64,000 nucleotides of DNA from Rattus norvegicus (GCF_036323735.1 NC_086026.1:68681539-68745538); one strand, 5' to 3'; shown: positions 11,551 to 24,036, numbered from the stretch's first letter. The notes: generated by a model not told the origin, from the letters alone. Translations and numbers: made by a program.

Positions 11551-14500
11551 CTGAAAAGAACACCAAGAGTTTAAAATAATTAATCCTACTTAGCATAACT
11601 TAAAAAGGATAAAAAAAAAAATCAACCATTTCACATTCTACAGTTCTCCAGTACTGTCAGCACGTTCTAAATTATTGGGAATACCAAGCCAGGGAATGTG
11701 TCTGTTTGTTTCATAGTGAAGTTTTTAGAATTGGTGTGCACTAGGACCAGCATGTAGTAGGTACTCAGTATGTACACACTGAGATGTTAAACACATGAAG
11801 ACAACATGCCCTGCTAACAACTAGACAGTAATTTTTGCTTAACTAGCTCACTCGAATTGTACTGAGAAGCTTCTGGTAATGCTCCGTTGGTACACATTCT
11901 ACCTGTAATTCACTCAGTACTCCAACTAAAGAACAAAAACCTGAATTTACAGATTAAAATTCACAACTTTATTCAATATACAGTAAACAATACATTAGAA
12001 AACAAAGAGGCAAATCCTTGAATAATGTGAACAGATAACCAATCTATTCAAAGCAATATAAAGCAAGCCAAAAAACCCAGGCACGGTGGCTCACACCTCT
12101 AATTCTAGCACTAAGCACATATATATTTAAGAGGTATAAATGAAGGAAAAGTAAATGCTTATGGGCAGGGTAGCTATTGACTCCTAGGTCTGAAGAGAGA
12201 ATAGGGAACTCAAGGCTACATATCACCTTGTCTGAAAATGAGGGTCAGGGGGACACAGGACACGACAGCGCACTCACGGGTAAGGAGCCCACCAAACTAG
12301 TAGCAAACTGCACAGAGTGAACTCAGTGAGTCTTAAAGTAAGATATGGCTGTGGGCTCTGTAGGCTGCAGTGGTAAAGGGCAAGAGTAATCAAAATGTGT
12401 ATGGAACTGTCAACGAATTTAATAAAAGTTATACGAAATGAAATTAGTGATTAATGATATTATCAGGGAATTTAAAGAATGTCAAAAGAAAATTTGTTTG
12501 CCAAGGAGAGTGCGAAATGAAGCCAAGGAAATTATTTCTCTAACAAGGTAGGCACGGGGCACATGATGAACAGGGAACTGAGGAGCTTCAAATTAATTCC
12601 ACATCTATCTTCTAGCAGAAAGACACAACGGCTCAGTAGGAGCACTGCTGCTCTTGTAGAGGACCCAGGCTTGACTGCAGGTGCACACGTGGTGGTTGAC
12701 AGCTATTCCTAACTCCAGTTAAAGGAGATCTGATTCCCTTTTCTGGTCTCTGAGGACACCAAGTGCATGTGGTATATAGATAAACAGGAAAAACACTCAT
12801 ATGCATAAATAAACCTAACTATTAAATAAATCTTTACAAAACAGAAATGTTTTATTTAAAAATAAATTTCAAAGTAGGTATGTAATATGTTACAAAGGTA
12901 AATTTTATGTGTGGTAGCAAGCACACATGTGCTACAGTAAAACATTTCCAAGGTGGAGGCCAATGTCTTTCCTCATCTTTGACCGTGTTTGAAACCCTGT
13001 CTTCCCTTTGTTGTTGCTCACTGCTGTGTATACTAGGGTAGCTGGCTCACACACTCCCAGTGACTTTGGTTTTGCTTCCTATCTCACTACAGGAACACAT
13101 GAAGTAAAGGTGCATGTTAGGTGCCCAGCTTTGTGTGGTTCTGGAACTAAGCTCATAACTCTGTCCCATCTGTCTAGATCAAAGGGCTAAACTCTTAAAC
13201 TACCAACACACTGTTGATCTTTATCAATACAATTTGTACTTTAAACATGCTTATGAATTTGTGATTTGCTCTTTAGCTATTATGTTGGATATTAAATAAT
13301 TTGGATATTTATTAATTCTATGGCTGTCTTTAAAGAATCAGAACAATATTAAAATACTAGCAAAACATCTATTTGGTAGCTCCACATCGCTCCTTTTCTT
13401 TTAACGAGTGTAAGATCATTTTACCTTTTTGCTATATTCTTCATGTGCCCAAATCAGATTCCAATGTTGAAATCTAATCAACAGTAAGGTAACATTAAAA
13501 GGCAGGGCTTTCTGGGCATGATGGTGTACACCTTTAATTCTTGCACTATTAGAGGCCAGTCAAATCTACTAATGTGTTTTAGGACAGCCAGGGTTATATA
13601 GAGAGATTCCTCTCTCAAAAAAATACAACCGCCTGCTCTACTCAACAAACACATACTTGGGACATTTAATTGTCCTAAGGACTGCATTCATGAACAATAT
13701 AACAAGGAAATGAACACTGCTACCTTGTTCTTTCTACTATGTGAGGTTATCACAAGGTATCCTCTAACAGCAAAAAGTAAACTTACACCAACACAGAGTC
13801 ACCAGCACACGGACGCAGGACTTCCCAGCTTGCATACTACATTCCTGCCACGTAAATACTAAAGTATCCTGGTATTCTGTTATAGGAGCTCACCAGGCTA
13901 AGAAAGGACATTGTTAATGAAAAGTGAGCCTAAAATGAGGAAGCTGATTTGGAATTAAGTAACAGACCGGGGTTGGGATGTGTATTAGAAAAGAAATACA
14001 TTATCTTGAATACATATACGTATAGATTAATTATCTTGATTGTGGTGAAACTTGATAATGAAAGAAGAGGTGTAGAGATGGTTTCAGTTATCTTGAGACT
14101 ACACATCAGTCAGTCCTAAAGAGACTCTCTGTGGAGCTAAAGCCCAGAAAAGTCATTCTGGTGATTCTCTGACATTTTTGTAATTGATAATTACGAACTA
14201 GAGGACAACTGTTCACTGCAAAAAGTAGAATCTGACTTAATAATTGTCTGAACCATATACTGTTTTATGCAAGGTAGAAATGGACAATGAAAGTGAATAT
14301 TTGATTGAATAAATAATATTCAAGATAAAGCTGGGCTCTTGGATGTAAAAAATGAACAAAAACTTTCAAACTGAGAAATTCTCAGGCTACCTTCCCATTT
14401 AGGGGGAAAAAAAAGAAAAGCCAGCTAAACACTTCAGAGACACTAAGATGTTCCCCAATATTTGGTGTTGAAAAGTTCCTGATAGATGACATCTAGTGTT

Positions 14501-15308
14501 CAGAAAGAGAAGAATATACTACAGAAGTTCCATGTTACCAACACAGACGGCCTAAACAAACAAAATTACCTGCATTATTTTCTTATTAGATTAAAAAAAA
14601 ATTTGTCTAAATCATGGAAAGTTATTATTTTTAAATAAAACACACAGTCTTTCTTTCTCAATCTGTGACAATATAGAGGAAGACAGCAAGAGCCAGATGG
14701 AAGAAAATACAGTAAAACAAACAGCAATCTAATAGCCCAACACTGCCATTAAGCGGTGACTGGGGTTTGATCCCTAAGACACCACCACACCTCATCAAGC
14801 ATGTATAAGGGAGAGCGCACACACACATGCACACACCCTCCCTCCCTCTCTCTCTCTTCCTCTCCCCCCAACCCCGAATGTTAAAAAAAGGCAATTAACC
14901 CAGATTTTTAAGTTTTCTCTTATTAAAGGTTAAAGTGAAATATAAAGAAAATTATAATTATAGTTTCATTTCCCCCAATGAACAATACATTCAGCGGGTA
15001 GAATGGCACATGCCTATCCTAGCACTTGGACACTGAGCCGGAATTAACATGAGTTTGAGGTCAGTTTGGGCTACAAAATGAGACGCCCTTAAACAAAACA
15101 CAGGCTGCACTGTCATACACATACACATCTCTCCAAAAGATGAAAGCATCAAGAACAGAAACTCAAGACATGGTTTGTATCTCACTTAAAAGAAATATAC
15201 ACTACTTTTAACCAGTGTCATTTATTTCCCAGCATGTTTACTATCAAGATTCAAAGAAGAGGTAGAAATCCTCTATTTACTCCCCTCATCTAGGGAATCA
15301 CAGCTTAC
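11551..15308. other. Arih1 intron 7: contents
   Basis: Contains a B3-like plus SINE (about 12618-12840), a B1 plus copy (about 13510-13620), a CA/CT-rich pyrimidine stretch (14816-14870) and a B1-like plus fragment (about 14995-15090). Remaining AT-rich sequence (11560-12040, 12840-13480, 13700-14640) shows no recognised feature. Confidence 0.65.
12618..12840 (+). mobile_element. B3 SINE, diverged
   Basis: Shows ACGGCTCAGTAGGAGCACTG, the B3 motif GTAGAGGACCCAGG, AACTCCAGTTAAAGGAGATC and an AATAAA-rich tail. Head and tail are both present, so nearly full length. Confidence 0.75.
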
Positions 15309-15415
15309 CAAAACTGGCGGCCACACTTGCAGCGAACTGGTTTTGCATCAGGATACTGGACTTTAACAACATGGTGGCAATCGGGGGCAGGACACCATTT
15401 TAACAGTCGGTTGCA
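15309..15415 (-). CDS. Arih1: Arih1 exon 7 (IBR domain, first part)
   Basis: This 107-nt exon encodes residues 269-304, starting CNRLLKWCPAPDCHHVVK and ending VRCKCGRQF plus two bases of Cys304. Visible IBR zinc ligands are Cys276, Cys281, Cys297 and Cys299, with Cys304 split across the junction. Acceptor TTTCAG/TGCAA; donor TTTTG/GTAAG. The in-between-RING fold positions RING2 relative to RING1. Confidence 0.98.
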
Positions 15416-15580
15416 CTGAAACACAAGTTACAACATCTTAAAAACCAAAACAAATTAAACTACACAACACCTAGTAAGATCAAAGAGAAATAAAACCATA
15501 TAAAACCTGCTGTCGTGTTCTATAATCATGCTTTTTAAGTGATCTCCTGATGTGTTATTGATTTTTGATAACTATCTTTT

Positions 15581-15761
15581 TTTTTAAGATTTATTTATTT
15601 ATTATATATAAGTATACTATAGTTGTCTTCAGACATACCAGAAGAGGGCATCAGATCTCATTACGGATGGCTGTGAGCCACCATGTGGTTGCTGGGATTT
15701 GAACTCAGGACCTCTGGAAGAGCAGTCAGTGCTCTTAACCGCTGAGCCACCTCTCCAGCCC
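15581..15761 (-). mobile_element. B2 SINE, reverse orientation
   Basis: Full-length reverse B2 flanked by the perfect 14-bp target-site duplication GATAACTATCTTTT at 15567-15580 and 15762-15775. Head ends CCACCTCTCCAGCCC. A relatively young insertion, sense with Arih1. Confidence 0.96.
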
Positions 15762-16949
15762 GATAACTATCTTTTAATCAGAAATGACTGTTAGCTTGCT
15801 CTGCATCTGGGGAGATACATGGTATTTCTATTTTACTCTGTTAAAAATATGGCAGATTACATTGACATTTATTCAATGTTAAGCATTTTTGCAACTTATT
15901 TATTTGAATTCTGGGAAGGAAATCAAGGACCTCACCTTAGGCAAGTGCTTTACCAACTGAGTGACATCCCCAACTCTAGTGTGCTGTTAAGTTTGTGGCT
16001 TCATTATTTGTTTGCTTTGGTTTTAGGGATCAAAACTTCTGTCTGACAGAGAAGCCTCCTACCACAAAGCTGTATCCCTAGACCCTCACAAGATTATTTT
16101 AATCTTTCAACTTCTAGTTCTACAAAACGTAAGAACTATCTTTTATTCTACCTACAAATCCCACGGAGCCTTAAACTGTTTAATTTTGGTTTTTGTATGT
16201 CTCTCTGTTTTAAGATGAGGTCTCTCACTAGATATACCAGAGTACCCTCAAATTTGCAATTCTCTTGACCTAGCCATTTCAATGCTGGAATTTCCCAGTT
16301 TACTCCACCCCAACCAGGTGAGACACAAACTATTAAGTATATTTATTACATGAACAAGATATGCCTTAAACAACATTCTGTACTAGGTTTCAAAAATCAA
16401 TTTATTGGGTGGACATATAGCACATCAGGAGATCACTTGCATAAAACATAGATCAGAGAGTCCTAGATCCCAAGGTACAGACAAAACCTTAAGTGTACTG
16501 ATCATTTCAAAAGGCACGATATACATTAATTTGTAGTTTTATCGTTTAATCTTTAGCACAGATAAAGACTATTTTCAAGGACAAAAATGCCAAGCTATAC
16601 TGATGTTACTATAATAGGCACTGGCACTTTCAATAGAACCTGAGGAAAAAAATCATTTTGTTTTGTAACCTATACACAGGGTTCTCTGTAGTAGCTGCCA
16701 TTGTAGCACAAAATCAGTAACAACAAATATGCAACAGGCATTTTCCAGTAAATACTTTTGTTTTTGTGACAGGGTGTTTCTACATAGCCCTGGCTGTCCT
16801 GGAACTCAAAGAGATCCACCTGTCTAAGCCTCCGTGACTGCTGGGGTTTTAAAGTCATGCAGTACTATATCTACCTCCAATAAAACTGTATTTACAAATA
16901 CAGGCAAGCCGTAATTTGGTGACAACTGGTCTATTAAAAAAATTTGTAT

Positions 16950-17131
16950 GAAATGAATAATTTTAAGAAATTATTGGGGGGGTGTTTGGGGGGCATTTTT
17001 TTGCCTGCGTGTAGGTCTGTGAACCATGTTAGTGAGTGGTGCCCACACCCAATGAAGAAGGCACTGGGGACTAGAACCTGGGTCCTCTGAAAAGGAGCCA
17101 GTACTTTAACTGTGGACCATCTCTCCAGCCC
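16950..17131 (-). mobile_element. B3 SINE, reverse orientation
   Basis: Reverse B3 signature: GGACTAGAACCTGGGTCCTC followed by ACCATCTCTCCAGCCC. A G-run (16975-16995) sits in the tail side. Confidence 0.8.
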
Positions 17132-17349
17132 AGTGACTACCATATTCTTTATTAGCAGAGAAGACAATTAGAGAACTAACAATGTCAGGACACCCAGTAC
17201 TTAGATGGCAGAAGTTAAAAGCTCACCAAGGCCACCCTGTGAGACATTTCAAAAACCAAGCCAAACTCAGTAAAAAGAACACAACTAGTATATTTCTATT
17301 AATAAACAGAATTTTGAAAGTTAAAATTAGAGAAACATAAACCACTTAC

Positions 17350-17416
17350 CTCTACAAAGCTATTTGTTATTAAATGCTGATATTTTAATTTAACTTTTGA
17401 ATCTGTGATCAGGCGC
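17350..17416 (-). CDS. Arih1: Arih1 exon 6 (RING1-IBR linker)
   Basis: This 67-nt exon encodes RLITDSKVKLKYQHLITNSF followed by VE, residues 247-268, the helical stretch between RING1 and the IBR domain. Acceptor TTTCAG/GCGCC; donor GAG/GTAAG. It opens with the G that finishes Met246 and ends in phase 0. Confidence 0.98.
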
Positions 17417-17953
17417 CTGAAACCAAGAATGAAACAAGTTACTAAGTTTAAGTTTAATAAGCCAAGTTTAATGACATGTGTAAAGAAAATGTAACTTCAA
17501 AACTGTTTTATGCTATGGTATAAAACTACGTAAGTTGAAAATATCAAAATATACTATCAATAAATCCAACTATTTGTACTAACGGTGATTTTCAAGTTTC
17601 TATAATTTGACTTGGATAAACAATTTCCTCTGTCTAAATATTCTATTTTCCCAAGTACATGTTGGGGCCTAAGGACTGCAAGTTTGTGGCCCTTGCAGAT
17701 TTTTTGTAATTCCTGACTACCTTCTTTATACACTGAACTCAGTACATGAAATAAAGCAGATGCTGTCACCAAGAGTGTGAAAGAACAGACCCAGGTGTGG
17801 TGATTATCTGTGTATAATTTTGAGAGCTGCCTTCATGTGGTAGTTCTTGGCAAGTAAATGGAAAAACAGATAACAGTCTGTTTTCTCTGTGTGTCTATTC
17901 ACACATGCACACTTTCTGAAACTCCTAACACAATGGCAAGAAAATAAGGAACT

Positions 17954-18125
17954 GGGCTGGAGAGATGGTTCAGTGCTTAAGAGGGCTGGCTGTTCTTCCA
18001 GAGGTCCTGAGTTCAAATCCCAGCAACCACAAGGTGGCTCACAACCATCTGTAATGGGATCTGATGCCCTCTTCTGATGTGTACAGTGTACTTATATATA
18101 ATAAATAATTTTAAAAAAAAATTAC
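17954..18125 (+). mobile_element. B2 SINE
   Basis: Forward B2: GGCTGGAGAGATGGTTCAGT head, TGTAATGGGATCTGATGCCC body, AATAAA-containing A-rich tail. ATAAGGAACTG flanks both ends (17944-17954, 18126-18136). Antisense to Arih1. Confidence 0.95.
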
Positions 18126-18310
18126 ATAAGGAACTGTGAAGCTGAAGTCTCATTAGTGTAATGAAAACATCTTTCTTAATGTCACAGGAAAATGGTGTAA
18201 GAGTGGAAGACATAGCTAAGTAGTTAAGCATTTGGCAAGCATGTTCAAGAAGTACTATCCGGGATCTGTTGTTCTTGCTGGGGTTTAGGTGGTATTAAAA
18301 CCAGAGTGGT

Positions 18311-18404
18311 GGGGTTGGGGATTTAGCTCAGCGGTAGAGCGCTTGCCTAGCACGTGCAAGGCCCTGGGTTCGGTCCCCAGCTCCGGAAAAAAAAAAAAAA
18401 AAAA
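18311..18404 (+). mobile_element. ID SINE
   Basis: Complete ID core with GGGTTCGGTCCCCAGCTCCG and a pure A-tail of about 18. The A/B boxes are intact. One of the copies with short, clean tails. Confidence 0.96.
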
Positions 18405-19269
18405 CTCTTCGAGGCATATACAGTCCAATCCTTGAGTGAGACAGCTTTGTATGCTCTGGCTTCATAGTTAATCCTCTATTACCATCACCACCCCCACCAC
18501 CCCCAGCATTACTACTATCATGATAGGTCTCACTGTGCAGAGTGTACTTGTGGTTATCCTGAAACTCACTATATCCTGAATTTACAAAGATCCTCCTGCC
18601 TCTGCCGCCCAAGTGCCAAGAATTAAAACCATGAGCTATTTCATGCGCACTCATGCCCAGCCCTTTTGTTCTTCTTTAGCTTCAAATCCTCCCCTGTTCT
18701 TCCTAGAGACCACAGTCTTACGGTCACTTTCAAGTGTATTCTTATCAGACCAAATGGGGGCTTCACATTCAACCTTCATATTCATGTTGAAAGCAAAGTC
18801 TAACAATAATTAGTCTGTTTGCAGTTCCTCAACAAGTTAAACAGTGTCACCACCATTATAAACCTCTTCAACCTCCCTCCTAAACACACACACTTGGAAT
18901 TAAAAATGGGTGTCTCACAAAACATTACACACAATGTTCACAAAACAAAAACACACAAAAATGCAGAAACAGTTATAATGGAATGCAACTCAAAATAAAA
19001 AAATCTAAGTGGTGATTCATGTCACAGAGTTAATAAATCTCAAAAAATAACTAAGTCAAACAATGAAGCTAAAAGGGAAAAAACAATAACAACAACAACA
19101 ACAACAACCAGGTATTATGGTTTCATTTACATATGATTTCTAGGTTAGACCAAGAGAAACCAGATAGACTCACAGAAACCAGGTGGGTGCTTGGTAAGGT
19201 ATTGAAGATGTGTAAATGGTCGAATAGAAACAGAATAATAAAAATGTTTTAGGATTAACTATAGTCCTA

Positions 19270-19500
19270 GAATTTAGGAGGTTGACACAAGAGAGTAGAC
19301 ATGGCACTGTGAGTGTGGGCTTTGAGAACCTCATCCTCGATGTCTGGAAGCCTGCTCCTCCTGCACCATGCCTGCCTGGATACTGTCATGCTCCCACCTT
19401 GATGATACTTTTCTGAACCTCTGAGCCAGCTCCAATTAAATGTCCTTTATAAGACCATGCCTTGCTCATGGTGTCTGTTCACATCAATAAAACCCTAAAA
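19270..19500 (+). mobile_element. Rodent interspersed repeat, family uncertain
   Basis: Contains GCACCATGCCTGCCTGGATA, TCCAATTAAATGTCCTTTAT and ATCAATAAAACCCTAAAAC, a combination I recognise from a very common rodent repeat ending. I cannot name the family. Related sequence occurs in opposite or same orientation at 19700-19970, 32265-32590, 37990-38380, 47030-47310 and 61661-61930. Confidence 0.6.
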
Positions 19501-19699
19501 CACACATCGAACACACCATCAGAAGCATTTAACTACCCTCAAGTTTAGGAATCACTCCTGCTTTAACAAAGAAACTGAAAGGCTACCACGATTTGAAATC
19601 AAGTGACTTTGCTGAGATAAAAAAAACACGAACAAAATCAATTTGGGGGAAAAAAATGGGTTATTTCACTTACACTTCTACAGCAGTTCACCATGGAAA

Positions 19700-19970
19700 G
19701 CATTTAGGGCAGAAAGTCAAATTGGGCAGGAACCTGGAGGCAAGAAGCCATAGAGGAATACTGCTTACTGGCTATCTCCTCAAGGCAAGTTCAACCCAGA
19801 ATCAAAGGCCCAGTAGTGACTCCACCCACAATGGGCTGGGCCTCCCATATCAATCACGCCCTCCCTACAGGCTTGCCTGCAGCCTTGTACAGAGGCCTGT
19901 TGTCAACTGGTGCTTCCTCCTCTCTGATGTCTACATCTTGTATCAAGTTGAAATAAAACTAGCAAGTACA
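19700..19970. mobile_element. Rodent interspersed repeat, related segment
   Basis: Reads AGGAACCTGGAGGCAAGAAG ... GAGGAATACTGCTTACTGGC ... CACAATGGGCTGGGCC ... TTGAAATAAAACTAGCA. It resembles 61661-61930. The open frame across 19593-20009 is a by-product of this repeat, not a gene. Confidence 0.6.
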
Positions 19971-20842
19971 ATTACTAAAAATATTGCTTACACATATAGA
20001 GCACTGTAGGTTAAAAAAAATCTTTATTCTATAATTTAATATCAATAATAAAAACATTTTCCTTTCAAGTCTTTTCCCCCTTTGATATAAAACCGCAAAC
20101 AAATACAAGTAATTAAATCACATCACAATTCTCATTCACCATTTCTATGAATTTCTCTATCATTTTGTAAATATGCAACTACCTCTCCTTTCCCTATCTC
20201 CTTCTTTCCCTTCCTTTCTTGAAGCAAGATCCTACAAAACATCCCAAAGACCTCAAAAACTCCTGCTCATTCTCTCAAAATACAGACACAAAAAAATAAA
20301 ACTTTTCAAAACCCAACAAACCGTCAAACCATTCCTCTCTGACTCTGTAACTCCTCTGCCTAAAACAGTCACATGGCTAAATACATGATGTGATGGCCAA
20401 AGATCATATAATGCCCCCAACACTGTCTTGAGCAGGTTCCCCAAATATTCACTTCTTTCTTCTCCCTATTTCAATCTATGTATTTACATTTACAGTTGTT
20501 AAGTAACATTTTAGAAGTTAAAATTTCTTGGGCTTTTACCAGTAAACAATAGATTGTTTCTCTAGCATTATTTGTCAAATCTTGACAAATGGTTTCATTT
20601 TTACATTTCAAAAGGTTTTCATGATAGACTTTCTACATAGACTATCAAAATCAACACTTTTGTATGTTTCTTTGCACAGAAATAAAGGGGCATTTATTTT
20701 GTTCCACTGTGAGGCAATTCTAAACCACATATTCTCTAAACTTTTAAAGACATAATGAAAACTTTGTTCATCAAAATAAGTCATCTCTCAAGAGACAAAG
20801 GGCAAGCCAACAAGTACTTCCTTCATTAAAAAGGCTATATGG

Positions 20843-20929
20843 GGGGTTGGGGATTTAGCTCAGTGGTAGAGCGCTTGCCTAGGAAGCGCAAGGCCCTGGG
20901 TTCGGTCCCCAGCTCCGAAAAAAAAGAAC

Positions 20930-20961
<32 letters not shown>
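20843..20961 (+). mobile_element. ID SINE
   Basis: Complete ID followed by a long tail of the GAACC(A)n type. AAGGCTATATGG at 20831-20842 and 20962-20973 is a perfect 12-bp target-site duplication. Confidence 0.97.
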
Positions 20962-20962
<1 letters not shown>

Positions 20963-20973
20963 AGGCTATATGG

Positions 20974-21130
20974 AGGGCTAGAGAGATGACTCAGTAAGTA
21001 AAGGCAAGCTATCAGAAGCTTGAGTTTGATCCCCAAGGCCTATATAGAAGAGAGCAATTCCCACAAGTTTTTCTCTCACCTTCACATGTGTGCCATGGTA
21101 TGCATACACAATAAGATAACTATAGTAAAA
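20974..21130 (+). mobile_element. B3-like SINE, diverged
   Basis: Begins GGCTAGAGAGATGACTCAGT immediately after the ID target duplication, continues GAGTTTGATCCCC and ends with ACACAATAAGATAA. The neighbouring ID inserted at its 5' edge. Confidence 0.7.
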
Positions 21131-22168
21131 AAAAAGTTTTTTAAAGAGTTGCCGAAACTGATATAAATGTAAAAGAATGCTTTATATTATTATCTACCAG
21201 GACATTGGAAATTAAATCCACATTCTCACAAGAATGGCTAAAAGACCAGAATTCTCATATTTAGTGAGGAATATACAACACATACATTTTAGAAAATATT
21301 TTCGCAGAATCTACAAAACGTTTTATCTATTAAAGTACTAAAGATATTTTGGTCCAGACATAATCTAAGACAATCAGTTTTTGTCTGTCAAAAGACATAT
21401 AGAAATATTCTTTAAAGTTTTATACACTGGTCAAAAACAAAGCACTCAAAACTTCAAGTCTCTACTACGCAGAGAATCAAACATTATACAACAACAGTAA
21501 CTACAAATAGGCACACACACCGGGCCCATGAGGAACATTCCAAACACAAACGAATACAGGCCAGACAGCTCAGCTGAGCAAGCCTGATGATCCTTGAAAC
21601 TCAAGAGACAGGAGAGACAGACTCATATGCTCAGTGGCATGTGTGTACCATCACTCAAAACTCATATACACGTGCACACAATAGTAATACAATTAAAAAA
21701 AATAAAATATAAAATATAATTCCATTTAAATGATATTCAGGAATTGGCAAAAACAGGTGATTCACAGTTATTTGCAGTTAAGAGCACTGGTAAAACAAAA
21801 AGAAATCAGTGACAGAACACAGCCAGTTAATAATGTATGGTAATTACGCACTTGTTATGTTAGGTTTAGTAATAAAGATGAAGCAGAGTATAAAGACAAT
21901 TACTTCATAATAAATAGTAGGGAGTTAAGAAGAACTGCTTAAAGTTGATGGAACAGTGCTTAATTTCAAAAGCATTATTTAGTCTAGTAGTCAATGAGTC
22001 TATGACCGAGAGGGAGGGAGAAGGGAGGGAAAGATTGATTGAGATTTTCTGGGATCTAAACCAAGACCTTACTAAAGTTAAGGACAGACACTATTGGTTA
22101 GCAACAACTACAGTCCCCACTAGACATGAAAACAATGGATAAAGAGCTCTCATAAAAATAAATGGCAA

Positions 22169-22908
22169 CACACCGCGGATCCCGGCCCGCAGCAGCTCTC
22201 TGCTCCCAAACCCCGTGGGAGAGAGACCTCACCGCCTGGTCAGGTGGGCACTCCTGAGGCTGCAGAGCGGAGGAGACCACCAACACTGCCCACCCCTGCC
22301 CACATCCCTGGCCCAAGAGGAAACTGTATAAGGCCTCTGGGTTCCGGTAGGGGAGGGCCCAGGAGCGGCAGGACCCCTGCGCCTGAGACACCACCGGAAC
22401 CTGAAGGAAACAGACCGGATAAACAGTTCTCTGCACCCAAATCCCGTGGGAGGGAGAGCTGAACCTTCAGAGGGGCGGGCGCGCCTGGGAGGCCAGAAGA
22501 GACTGCACTCTGCGCACGTCCAGACGCCAGAGGAAAACACGAAACGCCATCTGGAACCCTGGTGCACGGAGGCTCCCGGAAAGAGCGGCGCAGATCTTCC
22601 CGGTTGCTGCCGCCGCGGAGAGGACTTAGGCAGTACCCCACGAGCAAACTTGAGCCTTGGAACCACAGGTAGGACCAACTTTTCCCCTGCAAGAAACCTG
22701 ACTGGTGAACTCAAGACACAGGCCCACAGGAACAGCTGAAGACCTGTAGAGAGGAAAAACTACACGCCCGAAAGCAGAACACTCTGTCCCCATAACTGGC
22801 TGAAAGAAAACAGGAAAACAGGTCTACAGCACTCCTGACACACAGGCTTATAGGACAGTCTAGCCACTGTCAGAAATAGCAGAACAAAGTAACACTAGAG
22901 ATAATCTG
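22169..22908 (+). promoter_or_regulatory. L1 5' UTR / internal promoter region
   Basis: The only GC-rich stretch of this size in the window, directly preceding L1 ORF1. It contains two related units: TCTCTGCTCCCAAACCCCGT near 22197 and TCTCTGCACCCAAATCCCGT near 22430, about 233 bp apart. This fits a partial monomer array. Internal promoter activity is known for rodent L1 5' UTRs and is inferred here. Long minus-strand open frames across it are composition artefacts. Confidence 0.85.
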
Positions 22909-24031
22909 ATGACGAGAGGCAAGCGCAGGAACCCAAGCAACAGAAACCAAGACTACATGGCATCATCAGAGCCCAATTCTCCCACCAAAATAAACATGGA
23001 ATATCCAAACACACCAGAAAAGCAAGATCTAGTTTCAAAATCGTATTTGATCATGATGCTGGAGGACTTCAAGAAAGACGTGGAGAACTCCCTTAGAGAA
23101 CAAGTAGAAGCCTACAGAGAGGAATCGCAAAAATGCCTGAAAGAATTCCAGGAAAACATAAATAAACAAGTAGAAACCCATAGAGAGGAGACACAAAAAT
23201 CCCTGAAAGAATTCCAGGAAAACACAATCAAACAGTTGAAGGAATTAAAAATGGAAATAGAAGCAATTAAGAAAGAACACATGGAAACAACCCTGGACAT
23301 AGAAAATCAAAAGAAAAGACAAGGAGCTGTAGATACAAGCTTCACCAACAGAATACAAGAGATGGAAGAGAGAATCTCGGGAGCAGAAGATTCCATAGAA
23401 ATCATTGACTCAACTGTCAAAGATAATGTAAAGCAGAAAAAGCTACTGGTCCAAAACATACAGGAAATCCAGGACTCAATGAGAAGATCAAACCTAAGGA
23501 TAATAGGTATAGAAGAGAGTGAAGACTCCCAGCTCAAAGGACCAGTAAATATCTTCAACAAAATCATAGAAGAAAACTTCCCTAACCTAAAAAAAGAGAT
23601 ACCCATAGGCATACAAGAAGCCTACAGAACTCCAAATAGATTGGACCAGAAAAGAAACACCTCCCATCACATAATAGTCAAAACACCAAACGCACAAAAT
23701 AAAGAAAGAATATTAAAAGCAGTAAGGGAAAAAGGTCAAGTAACATATAAAGGCAGACCTATCAGAATCACACCAGACTTTTCGCCAGAAACTATGAAGG
23801 CCAGAAGATCCTGGACAGATGTCATACAGACCCTAAGAGAACACAAATGCCAGCCCAGGTTACTATATCCTGCAAAACTCTCAATTAACATAGATGGAGA
23901 AACCAAGATATTCCATGACAAAACCAAATTTACACAATTATCTCTCTACAAATCCAGCACTACAAAGGATAATAAAGGGTAAAGCCCAATATAAGGAGGC
24001 AAGCTATACCCTAGAAGAAGCAAGAAACTAA
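22909..24031 (+). pseudogene. L1 ORF1 (RNA-binding protein), late frameshift
   Basis: Opens MTRGKRRNPSNRNQ and has a long coiled coil (residues about 45-165), an RRM-like core with RRSNLRIIGIEESED (about 194) and a basic C-terminal domain (ARRSWTDVIQTLREHKCQ, about 299). The annotated frame ends at 23982 (357 codons). Around 23936-23942 the coding match jumps frame, consistent with one extra T, and L1-like sequence continues in the other frame to a stop at 24029-24031. The product would have an altered, shortened end. Known role: trimeric nucleic-acid chaperone of the L1 RNP. A 66-bp tandem repeat lies inside the coiled coil. Confidence 0.92.
23101..23232 (+). repeat. 66-bp tandem repeat in L1 ORF1 coiled coil
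   Basis: Two adjacent 66-bp units (23101-23166 and 23167-23232) encode VEAYREESQKCLKEFQEN and VETHREETQKSLKEFQEN. The length keeps frame and heptad-compatible spacing. Rodent L1 ORF1 is known to vary in length in this region. Confidence 0.92.
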
Positions 24032-24036
24032 TCGTC

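Larger units (their letters stand above)
15416..17349. other. Arih1 intron 6: contents
   Basis: Contains a minus B2 (15581-15761), a minus B1-like fragment (about 16200-16290), a minus B1 (about 16745-16855) and a minus B3 (about 16950-17131). The remaining AT-rich sequence (15780-16190, 16320-16740) holds nothing I recognise. Confidence 0.7.

Noticed and set aside
18311..18404. Possible BC1 RNA gene
   Set aside because: Only the ID-related 5' part is present; the unique 3' region expected of BC1 is absent and the element ends in a simple A-tail.
19593..20009. 138-codon open frame
   Set aside because: Mostly covers a common rodent repeat also seen at 61661-61930.
22169..22700. CpG island of a cellular promoter
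   Set aside because: The GC-rich stretch is the L1 5' UTR within the composite insertion and is bounded by its target duplication.
22229..22714. 161- and 150-codon minus-strand frames
   Set aside because: They lie antisense in the GC-rich L1 5' UTR and resemble no family.
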